Shown: in pieces, positions 1 to 10,720 of the stretch
Layout of the letters: each line of letters opens with the position of its first letter
How positions within the stretch are numbered: the first letter of the stretch is position 1
Source: Acanthococcus lagerstroemiae
Lineage: Eukaryota > Arthropoda > Insecta > Hemiptera > Eriococcidae
NCBI GenBank assembly: GCA_031841125.1
Contig: CM063109.1
Location: forward strand, 32,492,038 to 32,556,037
DNA: 64,000 nt
Direction of reading: 5' to 3'
Notes under the pieces: model-generated
What the model was told of the DNA's origin: nothing
What the model saw: only the letters and a program-made list of their open reading frames with translations
Database searches by the model: none
Translations under genes and position numbers: made by a program

Positions 1-35
1 AGGGTAGTACAAGGCCAGAGAAAAAATTTTATTTT

Positions 36-592
36 GCCGAATAATGCCGAAATTAGAGTTAAATGCCGAATAACGCCGAAAACGATGATCTGCTCACAAC
101 AATAAATTTGGTGTTGCAAACGGACAACCTTACATCATTGATTGCGACCAAGAGAAATTTAGCCTCAGATCTCGCATTCATTTCAACCCCCTTGTCCTTC
201 CTACCTAACACAATTCGAAAATTGGAAACTTCCCCTACACTCGAGAAACTGCATACTGTTCATACTGTTTCATCAAAACTTTATTAAATCCCGAGTGCTC
301 GTGGACATAGCCTGCAGACGACGGCTGAACAAGTTTTTACGAAAATTACAGGTCTCGAAAACTTAAAAAATGTAAGTAATTCATTTTTTCATCGAACTAC
401 GTGTTTCATATAGGATAACATATAGAAACATTTAGTGGTGATGTTCAATACAAGTTTTTGTAATATTACTTGTAAACATCCAATTTTTTTTGGCTTCCTT
501 ATAATATTTTGTAAGCTTACTTTTAGTTATTGCCGAATAATGCCAAAAATCGTAATTTTAAATGCCGAATTTCCAATGTTTATTGCCGAAAA
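36..592. repeat. TGCCGAA-motif sequence at the window edge
   Basis: The heptamer TGCCGAA or a one-base variant recurs at about 36-80 and 530-592, spaced by short AT-rich words. A similar motif (ATGCCGAAAGAC) recurs at 48.9-49.4 kb. No coding signal was recognised; the short open frames here look accidental. Nothing else was recognised up to about 1080. Confidence 0.4.
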
Positions 593-1079
593 TTCCTAGC
601 TCTAGCCATAACACAAACAGTGGCCTCGTTAGTGTTTTTTTTTGGGGGGAGGAGGGCGAAAATTATAAAAGTTCAAGCCACAAGCAACAAAAAAGTGATA
701 ATTGGTTGTTTCTAAAAAGTGCAAGTAACAAGCACTAGAGATCTTGTGAATTTCTAAAATTATCGTAAATATCGCCTCTGAAAACTTCCAATGCATTCTT
801 GGCCAATAATTTTTCAATTCTTCCTTTAATTTTTGGGGGACTCCAAATGATACCCTGTGCCTCTCCTCGTTCCGACACCACTTGAGCACAACAAGATGGG
901 CATAAGCAAGAAGTAGAGCTTAACTCTCCCTCCTTAGCATAAACATTTTCGAATTTTTGAATAAGTTCATCTAGTCCAGTGATGAAGGATACCAAATATC
1001 AGGCCTAAATCTTAAGAATCGATTTTTTCAATTTTTTGAAAATTACTGATTTCTTGTTTTTTGTTTACTACATAAAAGT

Positions 1080-1390
1080 GTAAGTTTTTGTCTGTTTGTG
1101 TGTTTGTTCGAGGTTGGCGGGTAAACCATAAACGCTGGAAAATTCGTACTTTCTGGATGTGTTCGTATAAATCCGGAATAGATTTTCGGCTATAAAAAAT
1201 ATCGGTACCCTAATTAGGAGGGGGCCACAACATTTTTCCCCCTGTGGGCCCCTAATTTTTTTAAACTTGGACTTTTCGAAATTGTTTTACATTGAACTTC
1301 TTCACATGACGTTAAAATTTGGCGGCTGTAACTGTCTCCCTTCAGAAATGATTAGGGGGCTGACCATCTGAAATTTCCAAAACGAGCTCA
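1080..1390 (+). repeat. Interspersed repeat family A, copy 1
   Basis: This roughly 300 bp block is recognisably the same sequence as 42567-42870. Shared anchors in the same order are GTTTGTTCGAGGTTGG, CGTACTTTCTGG, TCGGTACCCT, a C-rich stretch, TTTTACAT.GAACTTCTTCA and CTGTAACT.TCTCC. A third, shorter piece resembling its beginning lies at about 2185-2290. The second copy begins 150 bp after the Helitron helicase remnant, so the family may belong to a Helitron, but no terminal hairpin was identified. Confidence 0.6.
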
Positions 1391-1519
1391 AAATGCCTCA
1401 TTATTACATGTACATCTGATCTAATGCGACCATAATAATATATTTGGATATTGTTTCGTACTCATTTATCTACCACACGGCCCATTTTCAACAACATATA
1501 ATCTTCAAAAGCCCTAAGA

Positions 1520-1682
1520 TTTCAGTTTTTGAAAACCATATTCAGCACTGTTCAGCATTTCTTCTAATTACCGATTGAATTTCTGAAGATACCAACATCC
1601 TACTCTGAATAACACAAATATGAAGCAGTAAACTGCAAATAGATCAGGACCATCCGACTGAACGCAGTGAGAGTTGAAGCTA
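1520..1682 (+). repeat. Direct repeat, left copy
   Basis: This 160 bp segment is repeated in the same orientation at 2843-3004, with about 80% identity by eye. Shared words include GATTTCAGTTTTT.GAAACCATATTCAGCA and AACACAAA.ATGAAGC. The two copies bracket a hAT MITE and an RTE tail. The stretch between here and 1968 contains a CA/GCAC-rich tract near 1780-1805 and a T run of over 35 at about 1890. Confidence 0.55.
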
Positions 1683-1884
1683 TTTGCATTCGTAAATGTC
1701 TGTAAATTTCAGTAGCGTCTTTTAGGGCACCTTTTCGAGGAAGAACCGGCAAGCGGCTACATGGCGATTCATCTTCAACACACACGCACGCACGCACACA
1801 CAGACAGAAAGGTAGAGAACAGAAATAACAAAGGACATTTTAGTACCTAAGTTTATTAGGTAAATGCACCTATTCTTCTACGCG

Positions 1885-1917
<33 letters not shown>

Positions 1918-1967
1918 TTTACAGTAACCATTAGTTAAAACTACACATAAAAATGTGTCCTGTGTCT

Positions 1968-2141
1968 CAGTAGCGTATCCAGGATGAAATCATAGAGGGG
2001 TTTGACTTTTAATTTTGAGGGTATTCCTTTAAAAAAAAAAAGTTAAATGAGCATATTTGTGATATATTTTTAGAACTTTTTTGGCCACGGGGGGGGGGGG
2101 GGGTTGAACCCGGACACCCCCCCCCCCTAAATACGCCACTG
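1968..2141. mobile_element. hAT-type MITE (CAGTRGCG termini)
   Basis: The element runs from CAGTAGCGTAT to ATACGCCACTG, which are inverted termini. It is flanked by 8-bp target-site duplications CTGTGTCT / CTGTGTTT that match at 7 of 8 positions. The interior is non-coding, with G and C homopolymer runs. An 8-bp duplication together with CAGTGGCG-like ends is the standard mark of hAT elements. A relative lies at 39988-40244. Confidence 0.8.
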
Positions 2142-2339
2142 CTGTGTTTCATGATCAAAAATCTCTTTTCTTTAATGTCTATAAAAGTGTGTTCATTTGT
2201 CTGTGCGTGAGCGTGCATGTTTGTTAGAAGCTGGCAGGGGAACCATAAGAGCTGAGGGCAGATGCGGACACATGGGGCGAGGGTGGGGGTCTAGACCCCT
2301 ACCTCGAAAGATCTAAATACCTACCAACGCAACTTTTAA

Positions 2340-2435
2340 AAAAAATTTAATACTTGGGAATTTTGAGTTGAGTCAGTTGAGAGTTAGCAATTTTTGCCCC
2401 CTAGGAAAAACTCTTTCCTACGTTCCTGAGTACTA
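2340..2435 (+). mobile_element. Fragment of the CAGGGACGTACC hAT MITE family
   Basis: The sequence from ACTTGGGAATTTTGAGTTG to the decayed end CCTACGTTCCTGAG closely matches 62050-62135. It also matches, inverted, the complete element at 57972-58241. The left part is missing. Confidence 0.6.
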
Positions 2436-2499
2436 TAGTGAAGAATAGGTAAAAGACAGAGTGAAAAACAAAGAAATAGGAGGGGAAACGGGTATGAAA

Positions 2500-2757
2500 G
2501 AGGTAAGCTGGAGATTAAGAAATTAAAATGGGATTACGTGGGACATACCGCACATCAAGAAGGGACACGATAGAACAAGATTATCAATGAGTGTGGGAAT
2601 CCTACAACAAGAAAAGAAGCAGAGAAAGCCCAGGTACAAAATGGTGTGATGATATAACAAAAATTATGGGATTAATGGGGGGAAGAGTAGCCCAAGACTG
2701 AAAAATATGGAAAAAAGCTGGGAAGGCCTATACCCAAAGGGTCTGAGTAATTCAGAG
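2500..2757 (+). pseudogene. RTE-type LINE, C-terminal ORF fragment
   Basis: A broken + strand reading gives the C-terminal signature of RTE reverse transcriptases. An LKWDYVGH-like motif is followed by a basic stretch, RPRYKW, DDITKIMG and a WKKAGKAYTQ-like end. Several stops and a frame change interrupt it, so it is dead. It is a typical 5'-truncated LINE tail; the upstream RT and endonuclease are absent. Confidence 0.6.
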
Positions 2758-2842
2758 TACGAAGTGTAATACCGTCTATTGTATGTATTTATTATACTGT
2801 AGAACTACACAAATGAAAGGCTGATATTAATTACTATCCCAA

Positions 2843-3004
2843 TGATTTCAGTTTTTAGAAACCATATTCAGCATTATATTCTCATTATCCAATTGAATTT
2901 CTAAGAACCCTAATATCTTTATTTCCTGAACAACACAAACATGAAGCGATAAACTACAAATGAATCAGGACACTCCGAATGAGCGCAATGTGACTTGAAG
3001 AGCA
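2843..3004 (+). repeat. Direct repeat, right copy
   Basis: This is the partner of 1520-1682 in direct orientation. It carries the same ordered words, ending in GAATGAGCGCAATGTGACTTGAAG against GAACGCAGTGAGAGTTGAAG in the left copy. Confidence 0.55.
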
Positions 3005-3061
3005 GGTGTCCGGGAGGGACTCCCTAGCAAGTTCGTTAAATAGTTTCCCCCTAATTTTAGC

Positions 3062-3131
3062 CCCCCTCCCCCATCCAACTCACTTAAGCCAGCTCACCTT
3101 AGCCAACTCACTTTAGCCAGCTCACTTTAAA
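3062..3131 (+). repeat. Short minisatellite, about 14-16 bp unit
   Basis: About four imperfect copies of AGCCARCTCACTTT follow one another directly. No coding potential was seen. Confidence 0.6.
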
Positions 3132-3299
3132 GCCCACGGTCTAGATAAGCCTCGAAACGGGTCAGCTAGTGATAATATAAATTCAGCCTATGTATTTTAA
3201 TTTTCAATCACAAGCATTCCTACCGATCAAAGAGATCGAGCCGGCCATTAAATTGTTTCTACTATACTCCGTAATCAGAAAACCCAGACTTCTCAGAGT

Positions 3300-3517
3300 A
3301 GTGGCGTATCTAGAAAATGCTTGTTTGAGAAGGCCATCAATTCCTCCCTCGAACAGTTTCTCTCTCTCTCCCACACGGGAAAAGAAATATGGCCCCAATT
3401 TTTTTTCTCTTACATTTACGATTCCTGTTTCTCCCCTCCCCCTAAGGAAAATCCCAAGGGGCCAATGGCAGCGATTGGACAACATTTTGAACTACTCCCT
3501 ACTAGATTTGCCACTAG
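3300..3517. mobile_element. Decayed MITE related to CAGTGGCG elements
   Basis: Inverted termini TAGTGGCGTATCTAG and CTAGATTTGCCACTA bound 218 bp. I could not find a clean target-site duplication. The open frames across this stretch on both strands are probably accidental. Confidence 0.5.
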
Positions 3518-3559
3518 CTTAAAATGATTCAGAATTCCGAAGTAAAAGTCTTATTCAGC

Positions 3560-6500
3560 ACATGAAAATAAGTAAGAAGAAACATTAATTGAGAGGATCT
3601 ACGAAGAAAATTTTTTTAAATTATAACATGGAGAGTGAAAACGTACTAAATCTTAATACCTCTACGGCAGTGCCAGTGGGTACAAACTTTTTTTGACAAA
3701 GAAAAACGCGTACCATGTTAATTAGTCCAGTGCCACAGCAGAGTTCCACGCACCAAAGGGGGTGAGACCCCAGGTCGCAGATGCACGGCTAATTACTAAT
3801 TGCATAATTTACTCAAGTGGGAGGTAACTAAAGCCTCCCCACAGTGAGGGCAAATTATCAAATTTTGGCTTGACTCCTCCCCTGCTCACTGAGCAGACCC
3901 TCAACCACTCAATTTCATAAATTAAACAATCACTGAGTAAGTATCCAAAAAATTAATTCAATACAATTTGAAATTTGCTCTGAGCAAGAACGTATTAACG
4001 AAGAAGAGGGGGTGATTCCAATTTTACCTTGTCCACTAATTTCCAAAAACAAACTACATATAACTTTTAGATTGCTTTTTCATAGCAACTCCGAGACTGG
4101 TTCAGATTCCAAAATTTCACCCTAAACTTTTTCCTATTCTTCCCTGCTGCTAATTCTTATTAAAAACGAAAAAAACTCTTGAGGTAGAAAAATGGCATTC
4201 TTTACAGTTTATTTTCCATCACATTTCAACAACAAAATTTGCTCAATCAGCAAACACTTTTTTTATTGGCATTTTCTGGTTCTCTCCTTTCCCTAAGTCA
4301 AAATTTTTACGCGAATATCATCAGCAAGTAAGATTAGCGATTTATATAGGTCAAGAACTTCCGCCATGCTACTGTGTCTATGCCCTGTAATTTTTGGGAT
4401 GCAGAATTAAATCGATTGAGCAAAGCAGACCAGATAGATAATACAAAAGCTTTTCTAAATTCTCCAATTTTTGTTACAATCTTTCGGCTGTGTTTCTAGT
4501 AACAGCTTCTCGGAGACTATTGTCCTCAATGGATTTTAAAGCACCGCATGTATTTCTTCCCAGGAATCAACAGAAATTTGTGCTGTATCGGCTCGGACTG
4601 ACCATCGCGTTGTAGATAGGAACTTCAGCGTTATCGCCGACTGATTTTACAAAAACAGTTAAAGAAATGTCCCATTGGTCTGGAGATGGGAAGAAATTAT
4701 ACAAAATTTGAGTTAAGTCAAAAAAACTTCACTGCTTCGGGACAACTTTCGGCAGCGTTTGAACCTATATTAAATTCAATCCATGTCCGACACAAGAAGT
4801 ATAGTTCGTAAGAACATATTCTCTCTCTGAATGTAAGATTGTACCTAGTCTCTTATAATGTCTCGTAGGTATTTATTTGCAGCGTTATATATCGTAAGAT
4901 TGACTTCTTATGTTAAGAATTTTAATATCAACTGTTGCTAGGGTTTCTGAAACAGCTTTTGTACATATCTTGACTTTTCTATACGTTATAAATCATCGAT
5001 TAATTTAAAAAAAACATTCAACAGCGACACGTCTGAGTACAATTCATATCTCAAAATAAAGGAAAAAGCTGATCGATGTGTGCGGTATGTCAGGGCTTGA
5101 ATCAACGATCATGGAGTAGTATACTTGGCCGCTTCCGCTTCTTCAATAATTTTTGCAACTACATATACCTACTTCTCCAATCATAATTTCAATAACTACT
5201 TCGTAAATTTTTTTCAGAAGTAATTTACATGGCCATCGCCCTTTTGTTACTATACTTTTTAATGTATTCTTTCATAAAGGGATCGAACTCAAAGTATTAG
5301 AGTAGGAGTATTTTCCGATTCCGAATTCGTAAAGATTTTCAATTTGGCTCCCGTGTTGCGCCGAAAAACCAAAACTGCAGACTTAAAATAGGCAAAAATT
5401 AACTGGGATTGAAATACTGAACAAAGTATCGAAATAGGTCTTCGCTAATTACGAGTATCAAATCACATTTTTCATCAGACCCGCATTTGTATCCCAAAAT
5501 ACGACTTCTAATCTTAGTGCGAAATGAACACGAATTATTCAAACCAGTTAAATTTCGGCTGAATATTTGTGGGACTAAATTGGATGCGAATCAATAATCT
5601 GATGTGATATTCAGAATAAGCGACCAAGAAACCCCATTTTGATAGTTATAGTTCATCGGATCCTCAAACTAGAAAGAAACACCATCAACATTAAACCTAT
5701 TTTCGTTATGAGTATACAGCCAAATTTTTCTTCTTGGTTTCTAAATGGATGTCCGCAAGAAACCAAGAAGACCGTATTGGACCTCACTCTCAATTTTAAA
5801 GCACATTCTTTATGGTCACGTGAATTTTCGTGTTTTTCTACCCGAATAGTAGATGAGTGCTCTTATTTTCTATTATTAAATCCATCTTTACTGCAAAGTG
5901 AAGACTGCATGGTCATGACCATAAAATAGTAAACAGGGGGCACAGAAAACAGATTCTTTGCTCTCAAAGTAAATAAGTCACAGTCGATCAAGTTCTTCAC
6001 CATTCTGCATTCTTCGTGTGAATGCAGAAAAAGAGACAAATATCTTGTGTACAGAGGTGCATCACATTGTACTCTCGTTTAGAGCGTGTAAAACCGCATT
6101 CTTATTTTGGTCTCAACCATTCTATGCAAAGTTTTTATGTACTTACAGAAAAAGTCGTTCATGTTCCAGTGAGCAGGATCCTTAGTACACATATTTTCGC
6201 CGCAACAAGGGACGCATCTTCTTAACCCGGTTGGAAGGATTTCCCATCAGCTTCATTTTCAAGAGAACTACGTCAGTTTCTAATTAGGATGAGTAATAAG
6301 GAGAGAAATAAAAGTAAATGGCGAAGTTCTAATATTTGTAAGAAAGAATTTAGCTGAAAATTTGGATACCTACTTTCCATTTCTAAGGATCCAGGCGCAG
6401 TTGAAGTGGACGGTTTGGATTTACGAGATTTCAGCTTGAAAAACTTCATTTTTCACTGGCTGTTTGTAATATTTAGTTCCGCTCAATCTTTTTCTTCAGT

Positions 6501-6585
6501 TTCAGTCCATTTTGAAAAACAAGCCATCATGAAGTACAAAAATGTTCAATCACAAACACTGGAATCGATAATAATAAATAATATT
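3560..6585. other. Intergenic, no gene recognised
   Basis: AT-rich sequence without recognisable domains or exon chains. An open frame at 5639-5929 could encode 96 residues but shows no familiar motif and no splice-linked neighbours. I see nothing supportable here. Confidence 0.5.
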
Positions 6586-6591
6586 CATTAA

Positions 6592-6967
6592 TGATGAGAG
6601 ATTAATCGTTTGGTAATCGATTACTCGATTAATCAATTAACAGAAGAAGGTTAAACAAACGAATAATCGATTATTTTAAACAGCGATTAATAGGTAATCG
6701 ATTAAACAAGTTTCTGAAGTTTCTCAGTTACCGGTTAATCGATTACAGAAAGTAATCGATCAACTCCCATTACTACTAGTGATGGATTAATCGTTTGGTA
6801 ATCGATTATTCAAAGTAATCGAGATTATCAAATTAATTGATTAAGAAAAGACGGTCAAAGGGCCAAACCAATCAATTAATCGATTATTTTAAACAGCGAT
6901 TAATAGGTAATCGATTAAACAAGTTTCTCAGTTACCGGTTAATCGATTACAGAAAGTAATCGATTGT
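6592..6967. repeat. Tandem pair rich in the palindrome TAATCGATTA
   Basis: Two direct copies of about 185 bp (about 6592-6772 and 6780-6967) share long identical stretches, for example the segment from TTTTAAACAGCGATTAATAGG to GTTACCGG. The decamer TAATCGATTA occurs eight times exactly, plus several one-off variants. The decamer has the form TAATNNATTA, which is known as a palindromic dimer site for Paired-class homeodomains. Whether it is regulatory or only a satellite is not visible from sequence. Confidence 0.75.
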
Positions 6968-7345
6968 TAAGTTTTGTCATCTTTGTTTTACGTACATTCG
7001 AATCGGCGACTTCAGGCCAACATGTTTTGTCGGATATTGTTTTGACTTTTGACAACACAACACAGCTACACAATGTCGGCGACATCCTCATCAAACCGGC
7101 GCTTGTTGGTTCGGGAAAAGTTGTCCGCGATGATATGTCCGTGATAGGTCTGCGACAAGGTTGGGAAGGAATGTAAATCCATTGTCGCCGACATTTAAAA
7201 GTTCGTTTCAAATGTAAATCCACCATCAGAGTTGGTTATTTTCTCGTTTCTTTTCGTTTTATCATGTCGCTTAGCATAGTCTACAGTGAATAGCAATGCC
7301 GCGTAGCATAGTCTGTTATCAATTATTATGTCGCTTAGCATAATT
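6968..7345. repeat. Unrecognised CpG-containing stretch and three ATGTCGCTTAGCATA copies
   Basis: 6968-7230 is richer in CG dinucleotides than its surroundings and is open in both directions for about 70-95 codons, without a recognised domain. From 7263 to 7345 the unit ATGTCGCTTAGCATA(G)T occurs three times with small changes. It could be an old element remnant. Confidence 0.35.
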
Positions 7346-7637
7346 TACCATCTTAATCTTTGTCAAAATGTCATAACATAATTTTTTATTTTTTTGTTAT
7401 ATACTCGTATCACTGACAAAATGGTCCTGATAAAAAACGATTTTTAAGGTTTCCTTATGCAACTAAATTTTGAAAATTTAACTGTCATTTCCTCATTTTG
7501 TCATTTTGTTTTGTCATGTCTGAATAACACTGCATATGTCTATGCCTGGGAAACCTTTACATGAATTACACAATTATTATTTGCATGGGTCTTTGCAAAA
7601 GAAATCACACGTTGAGGACCGGTACATCTTTTTCTTG

Positions 7638-7740
7638 AAAAACATATTTGAGGATGTATATCTGTAAAAAGAGCGTTCGTTCAGTGTATTTCTTATGGAA
7701 CGGACGCCCTTTTTACAGATATGTCCTCATTTGTTTTCAC
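7638..7740. repeat. Hairpin-forming inverted repeat
   Basis: Arms of about 40 bases (GAGGATGTATATCTGTAAAA... and its complement ...TTTTACAGATATGTCCTC) face each other across a loop of about 14 bases. This looks like a small foldback or MITE core. Confidence 0.6.
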
Positions 7741-7923
7741 AAAAAAGTAGCCTTTGTGGTCAGTTCTCAGAGGGTTGGGAAAAAAAAGAGCAAAAGAAGT
7801 GTTTTTTGTTTTGAAACGTTTTTCGTTTTAAACCATGTTGTTATTAATGTCTTTTATTGCTGTTTTAAAACGTTTAAAACATTGTTTTGAAACAACACGC
7901 TTCTATGTTTTCTTTTTCTATTA

Positions 7924-8174
7924 TGTGACCTGCCACGAAGAAAGGGACCTCTGCGCAAAAATGTAAATTTTACAGGAGGGCGGATAAACAAAATTGATAA
8001 CGTTTTCATGTTATGGAGTCACTCAACTTTGAAGACTTACAGAGCAGTTTGGGAAAATTTTTTAGAATTTTTTCAACAACACCATGCGAAAGAGCGGCCA
8101 AAAATTAGTCAAAAAAAAGTTATCAAAAAATGATTTTTTTTGCGCACAGGTCCTTTTCTCCCTGGCAGGTCACA
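7924..8174 (+). mobile_element. MITE family B, copy 1
   Basis: Terminal inverted repeats of about 35 bp begin ATGTGACCTGCCA and end TGGCAGGTCACAT. The interior contains GGCCGCTCTTTC-type and AAAATTTTTTAGAATTTTTTC words, which recur in inverted orientation in the copy at 45281-45534. Flanking TATT on both sides may be the target duplication. Confidence 0.7.
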
Positions 8175-8252
8175 TTATTTCTGACTTCTTTTGTCTTATC
8201 TTTTTGTTCCGTTATTTAATCTTTAACTCTGAGGTCACACAGTGAGTTATTA

Positions 8253-8608
8253 CTGTTAGCAAGAATACCCGTCGTTGGGGCAACGAACGTGACTCCTGTA
8301 AGAAAAACACACAGAGCAAAAGGATCATTCTGTAAAATTTTGTAAATACTTCAAAATGAGAAGTAATTACGAAATGTATAAAAAGAATAGATCTATTTAC
8401 GCATACTGCCGGTAACATATTATATTATACTTATTTTTAATCCAGAAAGTTTTCAGCATTAGCTAATAAATTTTTGGTTTTCTAACAAATTTCTTATTCT
8501 CAGATCTCAGGTAGAAACATAATGATCTTTGCTCTGTGTGTTTTTCTCACGTGAGTCAAAGAGTAAATACATTCGTTGGCCCAATGACGGGTATTTTTGC
8601 TGACAGAA
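8253..8608. mobile_element. Inverted-repeat element, arms about 75-100 bp
   Basis: The left arm (about 8253-8335) and right arm (about 8510-8608) are imperfect reverse complements. Shared words in mirror order are AATACCCGTC, TTGGG.CAACGAA and GAAAAACACACAGAGCAAA. No transposase is encoded, so it is a likely MITE. Confidence 0.65.
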
Positions 8609-8609
8609 T

Positions 8610-10720
8610 TGAATCTTTATAAGAATGATTCGTTTTATTCTTACCTTCACTTAGCCTTTAACAACAGCCAGAGCCATATTTTCAGTTTTTCCTCAAGAAA
8701 TGAAGAGTTTTCCTCATAATAAGTGCATTCTTCATTCCTTCAAACTGAAAAATAGATTAAGGAAGTTTTGAAGTATTCGACAAGGTATCTATACGAGGGT
8801 TCCTGATCAACATTATGATTTTCATCACTAATATCAAATCATTCTATAAATTAATTTTTATGTGAAATTCCGAAATTTATTTGGACTTGACAAATTATTT
8901 TGGTCTCTGTAAGTTCTGAGTGAAAAAATTTCTCAAAAAAAAAAAAAAAAAAAAAAATACAAAAAAAGATTAAAAAACACGTTTCAAGCATTTAAACAAA
9001 CATTTATATAATAATATGGTCAACTTTTCACCACCGATTGCCAAAAACTCAGTTAGTTATTATATGAAGTCGAAATTTAAAGCAATATACTTATTCAATA
9101 CTCAGTGTTTAGTCAAATTTTTAAATTTCAAATTCCACAATTCACCTGAACATCAACCACTGGTGGCAGGCGGTAACCATTAATTATAGTGAGAAAATGG
9201 AGGCTTAAAACTTTTCAAAAAACGAAGTATCCTACATACATTATATTGTCCATGTCCATTCTAAAATAGAGATTATTGCAAGAGGAAAAAACTTACAACA
9301 GAAGGATGTCGACTAATACGATGCAAGTACACAATAATGCTAATTATTCAGAGCAAATCAGCGTCGACCGGTGTACGCATCATAAAAATTCTGGAAGTCA
9401 AAATCTTCTGGAATCTGAAAGCAAAAGATTTCTGAAATGGCACTCCGACAAGCTAACAAGAAAAGTATTATGCTCGTGTCTAATCATCTGGAACATCTGG
9501 AAAAAATAAGATCGAAGGAAATGAGAAATACAAACATGCTAATGGCTATAATTCCTCTTCTTAGTTCGATTCGGTACCCTAATACCGAGTAGCTACCTAC
9601 CATATTACAAACAGAACATGAGATAATCAGATACAGAAATGCTTGGACCTTGAATAACGTTAATTTACGAATACCGGCGAAATCGGTTTCAACATGATTC
9701 CTGCAAGAAAATTTACCCTCCGCGCGCACAAGCGTCAAGCGTGACTCTCTTATCAGTCAGGCGTTAAAAATTTTCAATATGTAAAATTTGAATTCTCAAG
9801 TGTATGTAGCTGTATAATTTAGAAGTACATACGTATCTCAATGGATTCTATACAATATTTGACAATATTTTTAGTTTACGACATTACAAGGCATAAATAC
9901 GGCATATATCGTTGGGATCTCGTTTGTAAAACGTATTTTTCATTGTCTGGTAAGCTTTATTATTCAACTAATACCTTAATTATACGATAAATGGAGTTTT
10001 GAACTCTGTAATCCTGAAATTTAATGGCTCATGAAACAAGCAGTTAGAGCGCATTATAAATACTATCTGTAATATTAGTGAAAAAAATACTTCACTGGGG
10101 AGGATGGAGGATACACACACAAAATACGGTACTTCAGGATGAAACTTTGCTGGAAACTTTGACTCGATAAAATGATACAGTAGGATTCAGACGTAATTTC
10201 ACATTGAAGGAGCATAATTTCTCAGGGCCTCATGAAATGATGAAATCGATACAAAGTAATGCAGAAACTAAAAGGCATTCAGTAGGATTGTCGATTGTGT
10301 TATGATATCAAGCTTTTATGTACAAATATTTTGACCAACCTTACAACTACGTCTCGGGTGCTTTCAGGTTAGTTACGTGAGTTCATCAGATAAGAGTCGC
10401 AGATAGTGAATAACATATTGCACATGCGATAGCTTTTATTCTGCTTACGTATATCTGCATTACGAGTCATCGGAACAACGCAAACGAGCTGTGATAAAGT
10501 AATATTGATCTTTTAAATGAACAACATATTTCGTAACCATTTTCAGTTCCCATTTATCTTTTCAAATGCCATGAACTTTAGGAAGACTCGATCAGTCGAA
10601 ATGAATGATCTAAGCTAGCAACTTCCAGTACGAGACATCCACATCTTTCAGAATCTCTATATTAGTTTTCTACAGTTCTGAAACTTGAACGTCTCAAAGA
10701 TACATAAAGGTATTCTCGAA
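8610..10720. other. Upstream region of the deacetylase gene
   Basis: AT-rich sequence with a run of about 20 A near 8935-8957 and no recognised coding exon. A 5' untranslated exon or promoter of the deacetylase may lie here, but I see no decisive core-promoter signal. Confidence 0.35.

Noticed and set aside
3190..3527. Overlapping frames of 68-110 codons on both strands
   Set aside because: They coincide with the CAGTGGCG-like MITE remnant and C-rich runs. No homology signal was seen.
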